DNA from: Epiperipatus broadwayi
Lineage: Eukaryota; Onychophora; Udeonychophora; Euonychophora; Peripatidae
DNA length: 64,000 nucleotides
Reading direction: 5' to 3'
Assembly: GCA_028023455.1 (NCBI GenBank)
Contig: JAQFVV010012477.1
Span: 3,001,865 to 3,065,864 of the forward strand
Shown here: positions 24,908-37,788 of the stretch, piece after piece
Layout: every line of letters begins with the position of its first letter
Numbering within the stretch: position 1 is the stretch's first letter
Notes under the pieces: generated by a model
The model's database searches: none
Told to the model about the DNA's origin: nothing
The model's input: the letters and a program-made list of their open reading frames with translations, nothing else
Position numbers and translations under genes: made by a program

Positions 24908-25380
24908 ACAGTTGTATATGATTTTTTTAGGTATAGAGAATGCATATGATAAAGTAACTAGAAATAGATTGTGGATAAGTTTAGTAAATTTGGGAATGGA
25001 TGGAGCTTAAGTGGATCATTGTATGAAAATAATTATTATATGTATCAATTAGGGAATACAGAATCAGTTAAAGCTAAAAATGTTGTGGGTCTAAGGCAGG
25101 GATGTCCTATGTCACCTATTTTGTTTTTTTTTGTGTTTAAGAGATATGGAGAGAGATAGAAAGTCTAGGAAGAAGGGTAGCAATACTATTAATAGGTGGT
25201 AAGGGAGTATATATATTATTGGATCTTTTATTTGCAGATGATGTCTTTTTGTGCACAGAAAAAAGGGAAGATATGGAAATTATGCTGAGGACATGTTCAA
25301 AGGTGGGAAAAGAGATAGGGATTTGATTTAGTGAAGAAATATAAAAAGTAATGATGATTAATACTGAGAAGGAGAAAACC
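24908..25380 (+). pseudogene. Reverse transcriptase palm remnant of the decayed LINE
   Basis: Contains motif A (FLGIENAYDKV), a fingers/palm stretch LWISLVNLGMDG, motif B (GLRQGCPMSPILF) and motif C (FADDVFLCTEKREDMEIML), broken by stops after GMDGA and near 25159 and 25328. Order and spacing are normal for a non-LTR RT. Confidence 0.75.
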
Positions 25381-26047
25381 TTATTATTGAGGGATATAAA
25401 GTTAAATATGGTGTATAGGTATACTTATTTCAAAATTGTCTTAAGTAATTAGACAAATTGCTTGAATGAATGAGAAAAGAAATTGGTAAAAGAAGCAAAG
25501 AAAAGAAAGGGACTGATAAAGAAATTAACAATGTTTTCATATAGTAAATGTGATGTAGCTACAATTGTATGGAAGTTAGTGGCAGTAACAAGAATAACAT
25601 ATATAGTGATGTGTTATGTGTTAGTAAAGGGGTGTGGGATTACTTAAAAAAATATAAAGAGAAGTAGGAAGACTTGCATTATATATATATATATATGGGG
25701 GGTGTATGTGTGTGGATAGCAAAGGAGACAATGCAAAGAGAAATGGGATGGTCAAGTTTTTATATGAGAAATGCAAAAATCAAAATAAATATATTCAGTA
25801 GTTTGCAATTTATGGTTAACAAGAGAATAACCAAAATAGTATTTAAATGAATTATGAGTAAAGGGTAGGCAACAAGATGGGTCAGAAAGGCAGTACAGTA
25901 GGCAAAAGATTTGGATAAAAATTTTGTCAGTATACTTATAGAAAAGATGGGGTGATTGTGTTTCAAAAATTTGTTGAGTGTTATAGTATCAAGAATGGGA
26001 GGAATTGGATAAAAGAATGGATGCATTAATAAAGAATAGGGGATTCA

Positions 26048-27180
26048 AGAGATGGAGAACTAGTATGGACAGTAAAAAGAATTTGAATATATATATATAT
26101 ATATTCCAATATTTTGTTTACTTATATATATATATATATATATATATATAAGTAAACAAAATATTGGGTGCAAGTTCATTTATGATAATAGCAAGGAAAA
26201 TATCTTATTATTTATGGCTCAAGCAGTATCTTTAGCAATAAGGGAATACACACATAAATGGAAAAATGTGGATGAATTAGTTGGCAAGTTATGTGATGAA
26301 GCATAAAAATATTAGGCATCTGTTAATTAAATGTACATGCCTGCAAGCAGAAAAGGTACAAATAATAAAGTTATGGAAGAATAAATATAAACAAAGTGAT
26401 TATGGAGAAAATTGGTTCTTAGTTTTTATGCTGGGTTTGGGAAAAGATAATGGGGATTTAGATATAAAGGCCATGGAAATGACAAATACTACGTTATGAA
26501 AATTGGATGGAGCAAGATAGAGAAGAATATGTAAAAATCTTAGGGTGGGGAGTGGAAAGGTAAGGTAAAGTAACTAACAGGCTTCTCTGGGCATAGTGGC
26601 TGAGAAATTCCTGATTCCTAAGGAAAAGAAGTAACAGTGCATCACATCACATAGAGAGGCGAAGTGATGAAGAACTAGTATGGAGAGTAAAAAGAATTTA
26701 AATATATATAGAAGTAAACAGAATATTGGGTGTGGATTAATTTATGATTATAGCAAGGAAAGTAGTTTACTGTTTAAGGTTTGAACAGGATCTTTAACAA
26801 CAAGGGAATATGCATATAAATAGAAAAAATACAGGTGATTTATCTTGCAATGTTATGTAAGGAAGGCAGAGAAAATATGAGGCATCTGTTAACTGAATGT
26901 AAATGCCTGCAAACATAAAGGGTACAAATAATGAAGTTGCGTAAGAATAAATATAAACAAAGTGAGTATACAGAAAGTGGGTTTTTGTTTTTTTATGCTG
27001 GGTTTGGGGAAAGATAATGGGGATTTAGATATAAAGACTATAGAGTTAACAAAGATTATGTTGTAGAAATAGGATGGATCAGGATAGTGAAGAATGTGGT
27101 GAAAAATTTAGGGTGTGGAAAGAAAAGGGAAAGTAAAGTGGCTAACAGGTTTCTCTGGGCATTGTGGATGAGAGATTCCT
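26048..27180. repeat. Tandem duplication of the LINE 3' end, period about 617 bp
   Basis: GAACTAGTATGGACAGTAAA near 26060 recurs as GAACTAGTATGGAGAGTAAA near 26671. Both units end with CTAACAGG(C/T)TTCTCTGGGCAT. The copies have diverged and the second has extra changes. Confidence 0.75.
26102..26167. repeat. (TA)n-cored hairpin inside the LINE 3' region
   Basis: CCAATATTTTGTTTACTTATA and its exact reverse complement flank a (TA)n run. The second tandem unit near 26700 has only one arm (GAAGTAAACAGAATATTGGG), so the hairpin arose in the first unit only. Confidence 0.75.
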
Positions 27181-27200
27181 CAATACAAACAAGGAAAACC

Positions 27201-27990
27201 ACAGTATATCACATCATCCCTATTATTAAATAGTTCAATATTTTACTTTTATCACTTTATTACTACAATATTTTTTCTTATAATGTAAAAAACATTTAAA
27301 ATAACCATTTAATACAAGCCTTCTTGAATAGGTTTGACAAATAGTTTATACTTTAAACAATCATTTTCCGTAGAGATTTGCAAATCTAAAACTTTTATAA
27401 TTCTAATTATTCTTAGATGATCACTCAATTTTAATTTTTTAAATTGTTTGTTTCATGTAAAAGTGCTTCAATAATATTTTAATACCTGAAACAAAAACCT
27501 CATTGTTTTACCAGGAATATATTTTAATATTTCTAAAATTATCAGAAGGTAACATAGCTTCTTTATATTTATATAGAATAATTTGCAAATTTGTGTGACA
27601 AAAAGGGGACCTATAGGCCATTCTCTAGCCATGTTGTAATTCTTATCATTTGAAATAACTAATGAATACTCTAAGGTTGCATAGATTTGCAACTTTATGT
27701 TATCAAATATTAAGAAACTGTGTTATGTTCTGATAATTAAAGGAATTTTAAAATATATTTTGATACATTAATGATGTTTTTGTTTGAGGTTTTTAAAATG
27801 TTATTGAAACTATTTTACATTAATTAAACAATTTAAAACTGACTATCAACAAAGAACAAAAATTAAATTATAAAATTTTTAAATCAGCAAATGCCTAGAG
27901 AAAATGATAGTTCAAACTATAAAGTATTTGTCAAGCTTATTCAAGAAAGGGTTAAATCCATTTTACATGATGTGTTCCAATGACAAATCA
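27201..27990. other. No gene seen
   Basis: AT-rich; the frame at 27468-27692 on the minus strand has no recognisable features. Confidence 0.4.
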
Positions 27991-28260
27991 AATAAATACA
28001 ATTTATCCAAATCGCTTCAAACACTTTTTAGCAAAACTCTTTATTTGTATATATACATACACCTATGTTTCACTGACCTGCAGTCTTCTTCAGAGCAAGT
28101 TTATTTTGATCTTTTAAAAAAACGAACATTATTTTAAAAGATCAAAATAAACTTGCTCTGAAGAAGATTGCAGGTCAGTCAAAACATAGATGTATGTATA
28201 TGTACAAATAAAGAGTTTTGCTAAAAAGTGTTTGAAGTGGTTTGGATAAATTGTATTTAT
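27991..28260. repeat. Inverted terminal arms of a Penelope-like element
   Basis: Arms 27991-28118 and 28134-28260 are near-perfect reverse complements around a 15-base centre. Each contains AATAAAGAGTTTTGCTAAAA and a CTGAAGAAGA...CAGGTCAGT stretch. PLEs often carry complex inverted or tandem terminal repeats at the 5' side, and the PLE coding remnant begins just downstream. The arms contain a hammerhead-like core (CTGAAGA, then GAAAC in the left arm), but stems II and I do not fit well. Confidence 0.75.
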
Positions 28261-28269
28261 AGGATATTA

Positions 28270-29735
28270 TGGCAAAAATAAAGAAAGGTGTGATTTTGGT
28301 AATATTTATGACAAATCAAATAGTAATTTAAACCTTTTTTTACATCTTAATAAAAAGTTGTGTAGTAATAAAAGTGATAAATGTCAAAATATTGAACTAT
28401 TTATTGAAGATCTTATAAATGTAGAATATGATAGAGGTCCTATTTTGCATACATTGAATAAGTTTGATAATAAATCTAACAATATTACAAAAAGTAAAAA
28501 TAGAAAAAAATAAATGTCCATGTCATTTTTAAATAATATTCAATCCAAATTTATTAAAAAAGTATTTAGTGATAAATATTTTTATTTTATGTTACTTCAA
28601 ATGTAAACCGATTGTTTAATTCTAAAAAAAATATTATTCTTAATATATATATAATTGGCATCCAAATATTAAATTTACTATGGAAGTGGAAAATAACAGA
28701 TCACTTTCTTTTCTAGATGTTTTAATTGCAAGAAAATGTGATGAAACATTGTCAATATCAATTTTACAGAAAATCCACTCATACAAATAGATATCTTAAT
28801 TTTAATTCTCATCATCATCCTACACAATTTTTTTCTGCAGCTAAAAATCTTTTTACTAGAGCTTATAATTTATCTGATAAAAAATATCTTTCTTAAAGAA
28901 ATAAAACTTACAAAAAGTATTCTGATTTCTAATAATTATAATAAAAACATCATATATAGGGCTTTATATAACATTAATACTAAAGAGAAAAAGGAGGATA
29001 GAATTGACAATTCCTCTTTTAATAGAGTAATTTTGCCTTACATTAGGGGGGTTACTGATAAAATCAGTAGAAGACTATCTTGTTTTAATATAAAGACTAC
29101 TTTTTCTACTGGCAAAAAAATTGGTGATTTTTTGTATAAACCTAAAGACAGAATATTTTTGGAACACCAAGGAGTTTATAAAATTCTGTGTTTTCAGTGC
29201 TCAAGAGGCTATGTGTTTCAGTCTAATAGACAAATTAATGTCAGAATTAAGGAACATAGAAATGCTTTTCATCAAAAAATTAGCACATCAGTTTTTACTT
29301 CCCATTATTTAGAAACTGGTCACAAACCTAATTTTGACAATACAAAAATACTTGCTAATTTGGAAAGATATGATTTAAGAACCATGAGAGAGTCAAATGA
29401 AATATTAAAGAGACCTACAGGTTTAAATAGGGCTGATGAAGCACAACGTATTCCAGCTATGTGGAAACCTCTCTTTTTATCTAATTTTAACTTAAAATTA
29501 GTAGGTAAAAATACTGAGGGAAATAAACATTTTGATAAGCCTCATATTGTGAATGCTGAACTTGAATCTCATTTCTCGTCTCACAAACAGTCACATTATT
29601 TTTTAAGATCTAATGGTTTTTCTTTCAAAAGTTAACCTTGATAATGGCGGTTGCTAATCCTTCGAAATATCGGTGTTTAATGGAAAACAATACACGGTAC
29701 AGCCCCAAAAGTTATAATATATATATATCAAATTC
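28270..29735 (+). pseudogene. Penelope-like element with internal deletion
   Basis: A degraded N-terminal region (28270-28510) jumps to HPNIKFTMEVENNRSLSFLDV at about 28660-28720, so the RT core with motifs A to C is missing. A broken thumb follows. From 29033 an open frame of about 200 codons holds the linker DKISRRLSCFNIKTTFSTGK, then the GIY-YIG-like start GVYKILCFQCSRGYV, the Arg-containing VRIKEHRNAF and the C-terminal YDLRTMRESNEILKRPTG to a stop at 29635. In the canonical nuclease the Y(I/V) pair is followed by Gly; here it is Phe. A 3' UTR to about 29710 matches the other PLE copies. Confidence 0.88.
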
Positions 29736-30767
29736 GAGGTAAATATAAAGAATCATACATTAGATAATTGAGATGTACTTTGAAAAAAAGATAAAAATAC
29801 ATCAACTACTATAGCACCCTTTAAGAAATGCTATAAATCATTATCCTAAATACGGCTTCAGTTTTTTTGATTATAAAAAATCTTACAATTTTAAATTTAC
29901 TTTGAGTATTAAATAAAGAAATACATCATAAAAGACAAAAAGTAAAGAGGTAATTTTTATTAACAAACTTAAAGATTACATAATAATTAGAAAATCTGCT
30001 AATATTGATATACACGGTTTTTGTAAAATCACATATCTTTTTTTTTTTCTGTGGTCTTTGTGATTTTAGTTGATAAGAATTATAAGCAATCAAAAGTATT
30101 TCTGCTGGACTTATATATTAGTAGTGTTATTAATTGCCAATATTATAATTTTAAATTTATACAATATATTTTACTGGGTAACTGTCCTTTAAAATTTAAG
30201 GAATTGCTATCTTAAAATAAGCAGAGCACGAATTGTATATATGGTGGGAGATTATGATCTGGCCCAAATGATAAGTGCGATTCTGCATGAAATTCATATA
30301 TTGGGGATCATTTATCTGTTTTTATATGTGTGATCATGTGCAATGAATTTCCAGTTTTGCTCCAAAAGTGTCTATTTTGCACATTGTTTTTAGTCACCTT
30401 GAATAGTATAGGCTATATGAAGCTTTTCTCATGGCATTAATAATCTACCTTCAATAAGGGTACAGTAGAATTATGCTTATGTGCATTTTTATGCTTCAAT
30501 TACCTTGAATAGTATAGGTTACATGAAGCTTCTCTCATGGCATTAATAATTTCCCTTTAATAAGTGGGCAGTAGAATTTTGATGATGAAAAATTTAGATC
30601 ATTTTATTTTATGATTGTACTATTGATGTTTAATTCACTTTTTTTTTTCAGTTAGCAGAAAAATTGTAAGAATATGTTACACATCAGAATGGTAAATTTG
30701 CTACGATAATATAAAAATTACCATTTTTTTAAGCCGGCAAAGTTGGCAGAGGGGTTAACCAGATATC
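29736..30767. other. Non-coding with a repeat copy and a short tandem duplication
   Basis: Includes the second copy of the hammerhead-bearing repeat (30215-30345) and two tandem copies of about 108 bp (TTGAATAGTATAGG...GGCATTAATAAT, near 30398-30475 and 30505-30585). The latter resemble parts of 41630-41760 and 61620-61720. Confidence 0.5.
30263..30306 (+). ncRNA. Hammerhead-like motif, copy 2 of the short repeat family
   Basis: Stem I CCCAA (30263-30267) pairs with TTGGG (30301-30305). The core is ATGATAA instead of CTGATGA (two changes). Stem II is weakened (GTGC/TGCAT). GAAA (30289-30292) is intact and the cleavage triplet AUA is conserved. The base pairs of stem I differ from copy 1 at one pair yet remain complementary. 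Confidence 0.5.
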
Positions 30768-32400
30768 CGAATGTTATTATCATCCATTAAGAAATCAGTA
30801 TTAAAATAAGATGATTCATGATTCTTTTAGTATTAATTATATAAAGAATATTAATTGTAGTAACTTAAAAATTTCAAATTTAACAACTTTAATCATGGAT
30901 CACATTTTCTTTCACTCAACATATCAATTTATTATTACCAAAATTTGGCAAATTCTGTGGTTTTGGGGTTTTATAGGTAACATTTAAAATATTGTTATGT
31001 TTAAAAAAATAAATTTAGATACTCAAATGAAAAAAATGTTTATTTTCGTTTCTGTATTAGATTTTTTTTTATTGTTAATTTAAGTTTACCTTTCATCTTT
31101 TTTATGTTTGATCTTCTAAATCCTCATCCTTGACTTTTAATTTATAACAGCAAAATATTATTGTTGTTGCAATATAGTTTAGCAAGTTGCAGCATAATTT
31201 CCATTTTTTGGGTCACAGTTTATAGATTTATTGGAATTTATCGTCCACATGATTACAAATCATGGATCACATCAAATAAAATTAGTTGCCTAAAATATGT
31301 GATGATATTTTCCCCAGTTTTGTTTACCTTCTATTTAAAGGATCTTCATGTAATTTATGATATGTGCTATAAAAATCGGCGTGTAACTTTATTTAGAATG
31401 GATTCTAAATTTTTATTTTCATTTTTTCACATGTTTATGTTCATATGTCATAATTTAATTCTGTATCTGTTTATATTGATAGCTTTTATATTAAATGTTC
31501 GAGTAATGATTAAATATTATCAGGTAAAAAATAAAAAAATTCAAAGAAAAACATTAAATTTAAAAGAGTTTAATTCTATGTTCATTTTGCTAAATGGTAT
31601 GTTAATCTCACTTTTTTGTAGTGGTTCTATGTTTGTTATAAGTATGATATCCATTGTTTTTATAAGAATTTATTCTGTAAAAATTTCTTTATTACATTTC
31701 ATTCTTTATATATTTGTAATCTGTCTAATGTTAGAATGCATTAACTTTTGTATTTCTTTTTACATTTACTTTTGTACTCACAAAGAATTTCAGAAGATTG
31801 TACTGCAATTGTTTTTATAACTCAACTCAGGCAGAACATCAAAAAAATTCATATTTAATAATTGGATATAAATAGAATGACATAGTATTGCTTATATTAT
31901 GCCAATGTAAACCCTATAACTGTTAAAATAATTGTATTTTTTGTGTTTTTAAATTACTTACTTCTGCAATATTGCTAACTACTATATTGATAAATATAAA
32001 ATTATTGTAAGGTATGAAACTGTCCTATAAACTTTAGTATTATTGTAGTAATATTTGAATTGTTGTTGTGTTGTTTCTGCTTTTCTGGAGGTCATGTGGT
32101 TATTAAACATCAGCAGCAATATAATTTAGATCAAGAAACTTCTAACTATCCAACACTCTTGCATTAAAATAAAGAAGAGAAATATTTGTTACCTGTAATA
32201 TGTTTTAATCTGTGGATATAATTTTGTGTTTGCAATATCTTTATTAAAGAGCCATAAAATGGTATGTTGGTCAGAGTATTAAATGGTCCATAGAAAACTC
32301 TTCAGCAAATGTTAACTGTAGATATTAATTAATTATCTATAAAGTTGATCCCTAATATATTAATTCTACAAGTTGAAATAAATACTATTATGAAAAAAAA
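30768..32400 (+). repeat. Duplicated segment containing the receptor-like frame, copy 1
   Basis: Matches 52593-53214 plus 55805-56720 in the same orientation, including 5' non-coding (GAATGTTATTATCATCCATTA) and 3' non-coding sequence beyond the stop, so the unit of duplication is larger than the coding part. Confidence 0.75.
31151..31820 (+). CDS. Rhodopsin-like 7TM receptor segment, TM3 to C-terminus
   Basis: About 223 codons to the TAA at 31818. The frame is open from 31134, and an acceptor-like ATAACAG ends at 31150, so this could be a 3' exon. QYSLASCSIISIFWVTVYRFIG resembles TM3 with YRF at the DRY position and IYRPHDYKSW as the second intracellular loop. Then follow hydrophobic spans fitting TM4, TM5 (LILYLFILIAFILNV), TM6 and TM7 (CINFCISFYIYF, NPxxY-like region) and a CTHKEFQKI helix-8-like end. 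Class A receptors signal through G proteins at the plasma membrane. TM1-TM2 are not visible upstream. A second, broken copy at 52593-56720 suggests either a duplicated gene family or a repeat that has captured a receptor exon. Ligand unknown. Confidence 0.55.
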
Positions 32401-34090
32401 CTTTAAAATACATTTATCAAGTCAATAAAATTGCAGAAAATTTAAACTATTCGTATTTGAGAATTTGAAAATATTTAAAATATTTTTTTGTTTCCTACTA
32501 TGCTTCTGAATTTATATGATACAGCCATATAATCTTGTATTGGTCTTTTCCTATATATATATATGATAGAACCATATGATATTGTATTGATTTTTCTCTT
32601 TATGAATATATATATATATATATATATATGTTTTTAGATTAACTCATTTATAATTAAAGTATCCTTTATATTCAGCAGATATAAAAGTCAGAGAATAACC
32701 ACTTTACATTTTTCTCTTGAAGAAAAGTCAAATAGACAATCTTTCATATAGAAGATAGTGGACAATGGCGAAAAGATTTCCTCTTTTGTCTTATAAATTT
32801 ATTGTCATGGGATAAAATTAGAGAACTCTTTAATTATATTTGGACAATTTATCATGAGTTAACCTCAATACATTATATACATTATTTATCATTGTAAATT
32901 ATATATATATATATATTATGACCTCAACTTCATCTCATTTATTTCAAGTAGCTAGTCGATTGAATCTAACCTTGGGATCGAACAAGGATGGCTAGGGTGT
33001 TTGTCCAATCAGATTAATAATAAGATTAAGTATACCCGGACGCCAAATTGCAACTATGAAATCGTAATGCCCACCAGAGATCATCATCATCCCTGCTTAT
33101 TACTATAGAAGACAATGGAGAAAGTAATTAAATTGTCTCTCAAAAAATATATAATGTTGATAAATACAACTCAATTTATTGTGGTCTTGGTTTCAAACTT
33201 AGGAACAATTATACAAATGTTTCCATGATAAATTCTTATTACTAACTGAATAATAATGAGACAACTTTCTTCCACAACTTTAATATAAATACATGATCTC
33301 AAGTGGTAACTACGAAAATGTATACATTTTCAATTCATATGTGACTGGAAATAAATTAGTAATCGATGTGGAGAACTCATAACTTATGCTTATAATATAA
33401 AATTATTATATAATTTAAAGTAGGACAAAAAATGTTATAAATAAATCCTTCTCATTTAATTCCACTACTTTATTTCTCATTCTCAGCATCTATCACTTTC
33501 AATAGGTACAATTATATAACACTGAATGTCTGTGTTATGTTCTCCTTTAAAACGGATAACTCTTAATCCTATTCTCTTCAACTCACATATAAGCCTTCCA
33601 ACCAACTATCAAGTCATGATACTTATTATAATAATATTTCCCAAACTTTAATATTTACGCTACCTGACCTCCAAGCTAGCTCTTAGATTTAATAATCGAA
33701 ATACTCTTTCTCAATGTCTAGATCTGCCAATGAGGTGCAATTATGAACGATTACATTGCAATGGATATGATCCCAAAATTTGCTAAATTAAACTTTAATA
33801 TGAATTTACCAGTGAGAATTATATTAAATACCGAAAGCAAGAAAGGGATTTTATGTCTGATCCCAATATTCACAACATTGCAACAAACCAAATGACTAAA
33901 TTTAATGTACCTAAATTCACTATTTTCTCTCATCTTATTCTATTTCATATCTGTTTGCCGAAATTTAATTAGTACTTTTAAATCTATTGCATTTTGCCAA
34001 GTAAACTATAGAAATAAACCATGGACATTAATCATAGAAATCAATCAAGGAAATCAATCATGTAAGCGAAATATGGAAATAAATCATAAA
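32401..34090. other. No gene seen
   Basis: AT-rich. Short (TA)n runs near 32558, 32612 and 32902. A slightly GC-richer stretch at 32930-33110 shows no coding frame. Confidence 0.4.
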
Positions 34091-34362
34091 AATAGATTAT
34101 GCAAATCAATTATGAAAATCAATCAATATAAAATAAATTATATAAATATAAATTATGGAATCAATCAATATAAAAATAAATTATGTGAATCAACTATGAA
34201 ATCAATCAATATAAAATAAATTATGTGAATTAACTATGAAATCAATCAATATAAAAACGAATAATGTAAATCAATTATGGAATCAATCAATATAAAATGA
34301 ATAATATAAATCAATTATGGAATCAATCAATATAAAATGAATAATATAAATTTAAATGTGAC
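34091..34362. repeat. Minisatellite, unit about 40-41 bp, six copies
   Basis: TCAATCAATATAAAA recurs at about 34119, 34161, 34202, 34242, 34283 and 34323, with conserved flanking text (AATTATGGAA or AACTATGAAA). The plus-strand frame through it is a by-product. Confidence 0.85.
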
Positions 34363-36137
34363 CTAATATTAGTTCTAGATATAGGTGTTGAATAAAGAAT
34401 CTGGAGGTATTTGAAACATTAAAACACAAGACACGCATGTAAATTCATAATAACAAATCTTTATTACAATAATAATAATAAAATAAAATAAAAACACAAA
34501 CTTATCTATAATATCATTACACTCAGATATGATATGAAATTTACTAAATCATGATAATAATAATATATAATACATATTTAAATTAATTAAATTTCTTTAT
34601 AACTTAATCATTGTCTCAATCCATCTATTAATTGAATGTTAATATGCTTACGCATGGAATCATAATCAGCATTCCATATTTAAGTATAATATGAAACTCT
34701 CTTTTAATTTTCAGAGAAACTATAAATTTCTGCTCTCCCTTTCATTACAATAATCATAAATTGAACTATTCCAGCAATCAATAACAACTTTACAATAATT
34801 CTAATTTTAACTATTCTAACAGGCAATAATACCTCTTATATTACCTATGAAAAGATGATGTGACATGTGAAATCTCTAATTGGTCCAACAAATGGGTTTA
34901 AATATAAAAACCATAATTTTACATTCATGCATGCTAAATATTCATGCTTTCCACTTTAGCGACTGTATATATTTTGACAGGTTAGCATGTTGCCCCCAGC
35001 TTGACGATATTCAAATTTTATTATTCTTCACAAACTCTGACTATAGATCAGTCAGCTTCTGAATTAAAATCTTTATCATGCCCTTTATCAACACATATAT
35101 CTGACTGAAACCCTAGTCCTGTCAAAGCAAGTTTTATCCTTTCTTGCAAGACTCTCTATATATTCCATAGCACTATGCAGCTTCCTAATGCACATATCAG
35201 TGCCTCAGTAAGAGAAATTAAGAAAAAAACAACTCACAACTTCAAATGACTGCATTGGCCAGAGAGAAGTCTTCTCTGAGACTAGAATTGTGTGAGGAAC
35301 TATTTCTCTACACACTTACTCTATATAAGCATCCACAACATTTTCCATAACTCTAACAATAATTCTTATCAAGAATTTCCTACTAAATAAAAACAAATGG
35401 AGTGGGTAACTGGTCCACAGAATCTACTGTGATAGTGAATAAATTATGAGATAGTTATTTCCTATCTATGAGGTGGTAAGATAATTCTACCTCAGTAATA
35501 ACAAGCACTTATAGTTTCACATATACACACATACTGTGATTACAATCTTAATGAAATGACAAAGTCTGACTGGATCATGAATCAAAACCATGAACTATCT
35601 AAATTTTAAAAAGTCAAGCACAAAGCAACACCCATCCAATACTTATATTAATAACAGATCGAATCAATATATTATAGCATAACAATGACTATTCACATGA
35701 TCATCCAATCACTCTTCACACATCTAATAGTAAGCATAAAATTTTGTCAATAAAAATATTTTGTATCTTTTTTTTTTTACAAATACATAAGCATTTATAC
35801 TTCATCATCAAATCCTTTTTTTTACTTCAATGGATCTTATGGATCAAAATCATTTCTCTCTTTTTTTAAACATTTTAAACAAAAAAATTAAAATTAATAT
35901 AATCGTTAATTTTCTATTAACATGCTATACATATAAATAAAGCAAAATAAATAATAAATATTAAACATTATGAATTGTCTTTTTCTTTTGAGGCTAAGTT
36001 TGAAGACTTGATGTTATTGTCCACCAACACCAATTATCATTTAGTTCATTTTGTCTTGGAGATAGTTATGTATACTATTTAGATGCACATACTGTTTCTT
36101 TAATTAAGATGTAGCTACATTGATAATTAAAAGTGGT
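34363..36137. other. No gene seen
   Basis: AT-rich. Includes (AAT)n-like runs near 34470 and 34555. Nothing recognised. Confidence 0.4.
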
Positions 36138-36891
36138 TTAACCCTTAAACCGCTAATTATATTATTGGTTGTATGAGGTAAAAATCAAATCTTTTAATTG
36201 GCCAACTCACAAACTGAAGACAAAGCCTATTGTTAAAACATATTCGCCTATAATATTAAATTCAACTCAGATACATTTATAAAAAGTCTATTACTAATTT
36301 TTCAGGTTATGAAGAGAACGAAAGTTCTTTCAAAAATAAATTGCTATTTATTTATTCTAAAATATTCAATTTCGGCAACATAAAAGCTATAATATAAACA
36401 AAAAGGTCGACTTTTATGTTATAGAAAAGTAAATATTTCTTTTTACTAAATCTTCAATATTTTTACTAAAATCTTCAATATTTTTCGAAAATAATTTTGT
36501 TTTTTTATTATTCTCTCTGAAAATAATTTGTAATTTCCATAAATATAATTTTATAATACTTTAAATCATATTCGAAATGAAAATCTCAGCGTTTTTCTTT
36601 ATTTTCTTTGATCAGGCAGTTTTTTTGTTCTTTCCAGCCAATCAGAATGTCTTTTTCGGCTGAGAGCATGCTAAGAACCAATCACAACTCATGTTCTTTC
36701 TTTGTTTAGGTTTAAATGCATTTTTTTTTATTTTTTACTTGTAAAATAATTCGGAAGAGGGCACCATCTTACAGAACTTTTAAAAACCTATTCAATACCT
36801 CTCAAACGAATATTTTAGCATAAGAACTGGCAGAGTTAGAGTGATGTCAGATGTCGACGAGGAGCTTCATAAGAGGCGGGAAAAGGGTTAA
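36138..36891 (+). mobile_element. TTAA-flanked MITE, copy 3
   Basis: 754 bp with intact TTAA at both ends (36138-36141 and 36888-36891). The left end reads TTAACCCTTAAACCGC and the right end GGCGGGAAAAGGGTTAA, giving imperfect inverted termini of about 16 bp. Highly similar to copies 1 and 2, so the family was recently active. No transposase; it would need a piggyBac-type enzyme from elsewhere. Confidence 0.9.
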
Positions 36892-37756
36892 AAGAGTCCT
36901 TCAAATTACTTTCACATTTTGAAGATTTTTTTTCCTGTGTTTGAATTTAGATGCTTCTTCCTTTTATCGTTTTAGGTTTAAAACACAATTGAGACAAACA
37001 GATTTTATAGTTAAAAATATGGATTGGCTATTTAACTTTATATAAAAGTTTGATCATTCTCTCTAGAGTTTTATTAACAACCATGTCTTCTTTAAATGAA
37101 TTTTGGTGAACCAAAGACAAAAATTGAGGTACTGAATGCAAAATCTTTTATTTTGAGCTAATTTGGTCAAATTAATTGACTTTGGAGAAAGAGAAATGTA
37201 CACCTATTTACAGCTGGCTTAGCACTTCATTTTCAAGCAAAATTCTTATACACCTTTCATAAGTATAGTCAGTTTTTGGGAGCAAAACAAAATCAGAGCA
37301 AACTTTCAGAGATTGAATTGGAAAGTTAGTTTGAATTAGTAAGTCCCCCTTTCTCACTTTTCTTGGCTCTTTTTATAAGAAAAGTGAAGGGAAAAAAATC
37401 TGTCAGTTTTTCCTTTTCCAAGTCTAGTTTTTCTCTAACCTTAATTAAGACCCTCTTTCAGACACTAACCATTTAAAGACCATCTGTTAAGTGTTAGTTT
37501 TAACTTCCTAATCTACAGCTCAATCTGATGACCACATGGCCTTAATGCCCTTGATTTATGAAAATCATTTAAAAGAACCTATAAGATTGCTGACAATTTT
37601 TGTAAAATATATCTATCTAAATATTTCTTTATTTAAGACTTAAATAGTTTAGAGCTGCAAATAACAAATCAAACAAATTCATTTTCCACTATATTATCAA
37701 ATATTATAGAACACAATATATAAATTTCTATAAATAAAAAAATCCATATATCTGCA

Positions 37757-37788
<32 letters not shown>

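Larger units (their letters stand above)
24240..27200 (+). mobile_element. Decayed LINE of uncertain clade with a duplicated 3' end
   Basis: RT motif A reads FLGIENAYDKV (about 24928-24960; the expected catalytic Asp of FLD is Gly). The motif B region GLRQGCPMSPILFFF lies at 25088-25132 and motif C FADDVFLC at about 25232-25256. Further C-terminal coding text has many stops. The final segment, with RHLLIKCTCLQAEK and LGKDNGDLDIKAMEMT, occurs twice: at about 26048-26660 and again at 26665-27180, a tandem duplication with a period near 617. The clade cannot be settled by eye; it differs from the Tx1-like and RTE-like elements here. Confidence 0.75.

Noticed and set aside
25760-26026. 88-codon minus-strand ORF
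   Set aside because: Antisense of the decayed LINE.
28084-28110. Functional hammerhead in the PLE arms
   Set aside because: CTGAAGA and GAAAC are present, but stem II is out of register, the triplet would end in G and stem I does not form.
33905-34219. 104-codon ORF with Asn/Ile/Lys repeats
   Set aside because: Runs into the 40-bp minisatellite; composition is that of AT-rich repeat.
37527-37560. CTGATGA as another hammerhead
   Set aside because: No GAAA at the right distance and no stem II.
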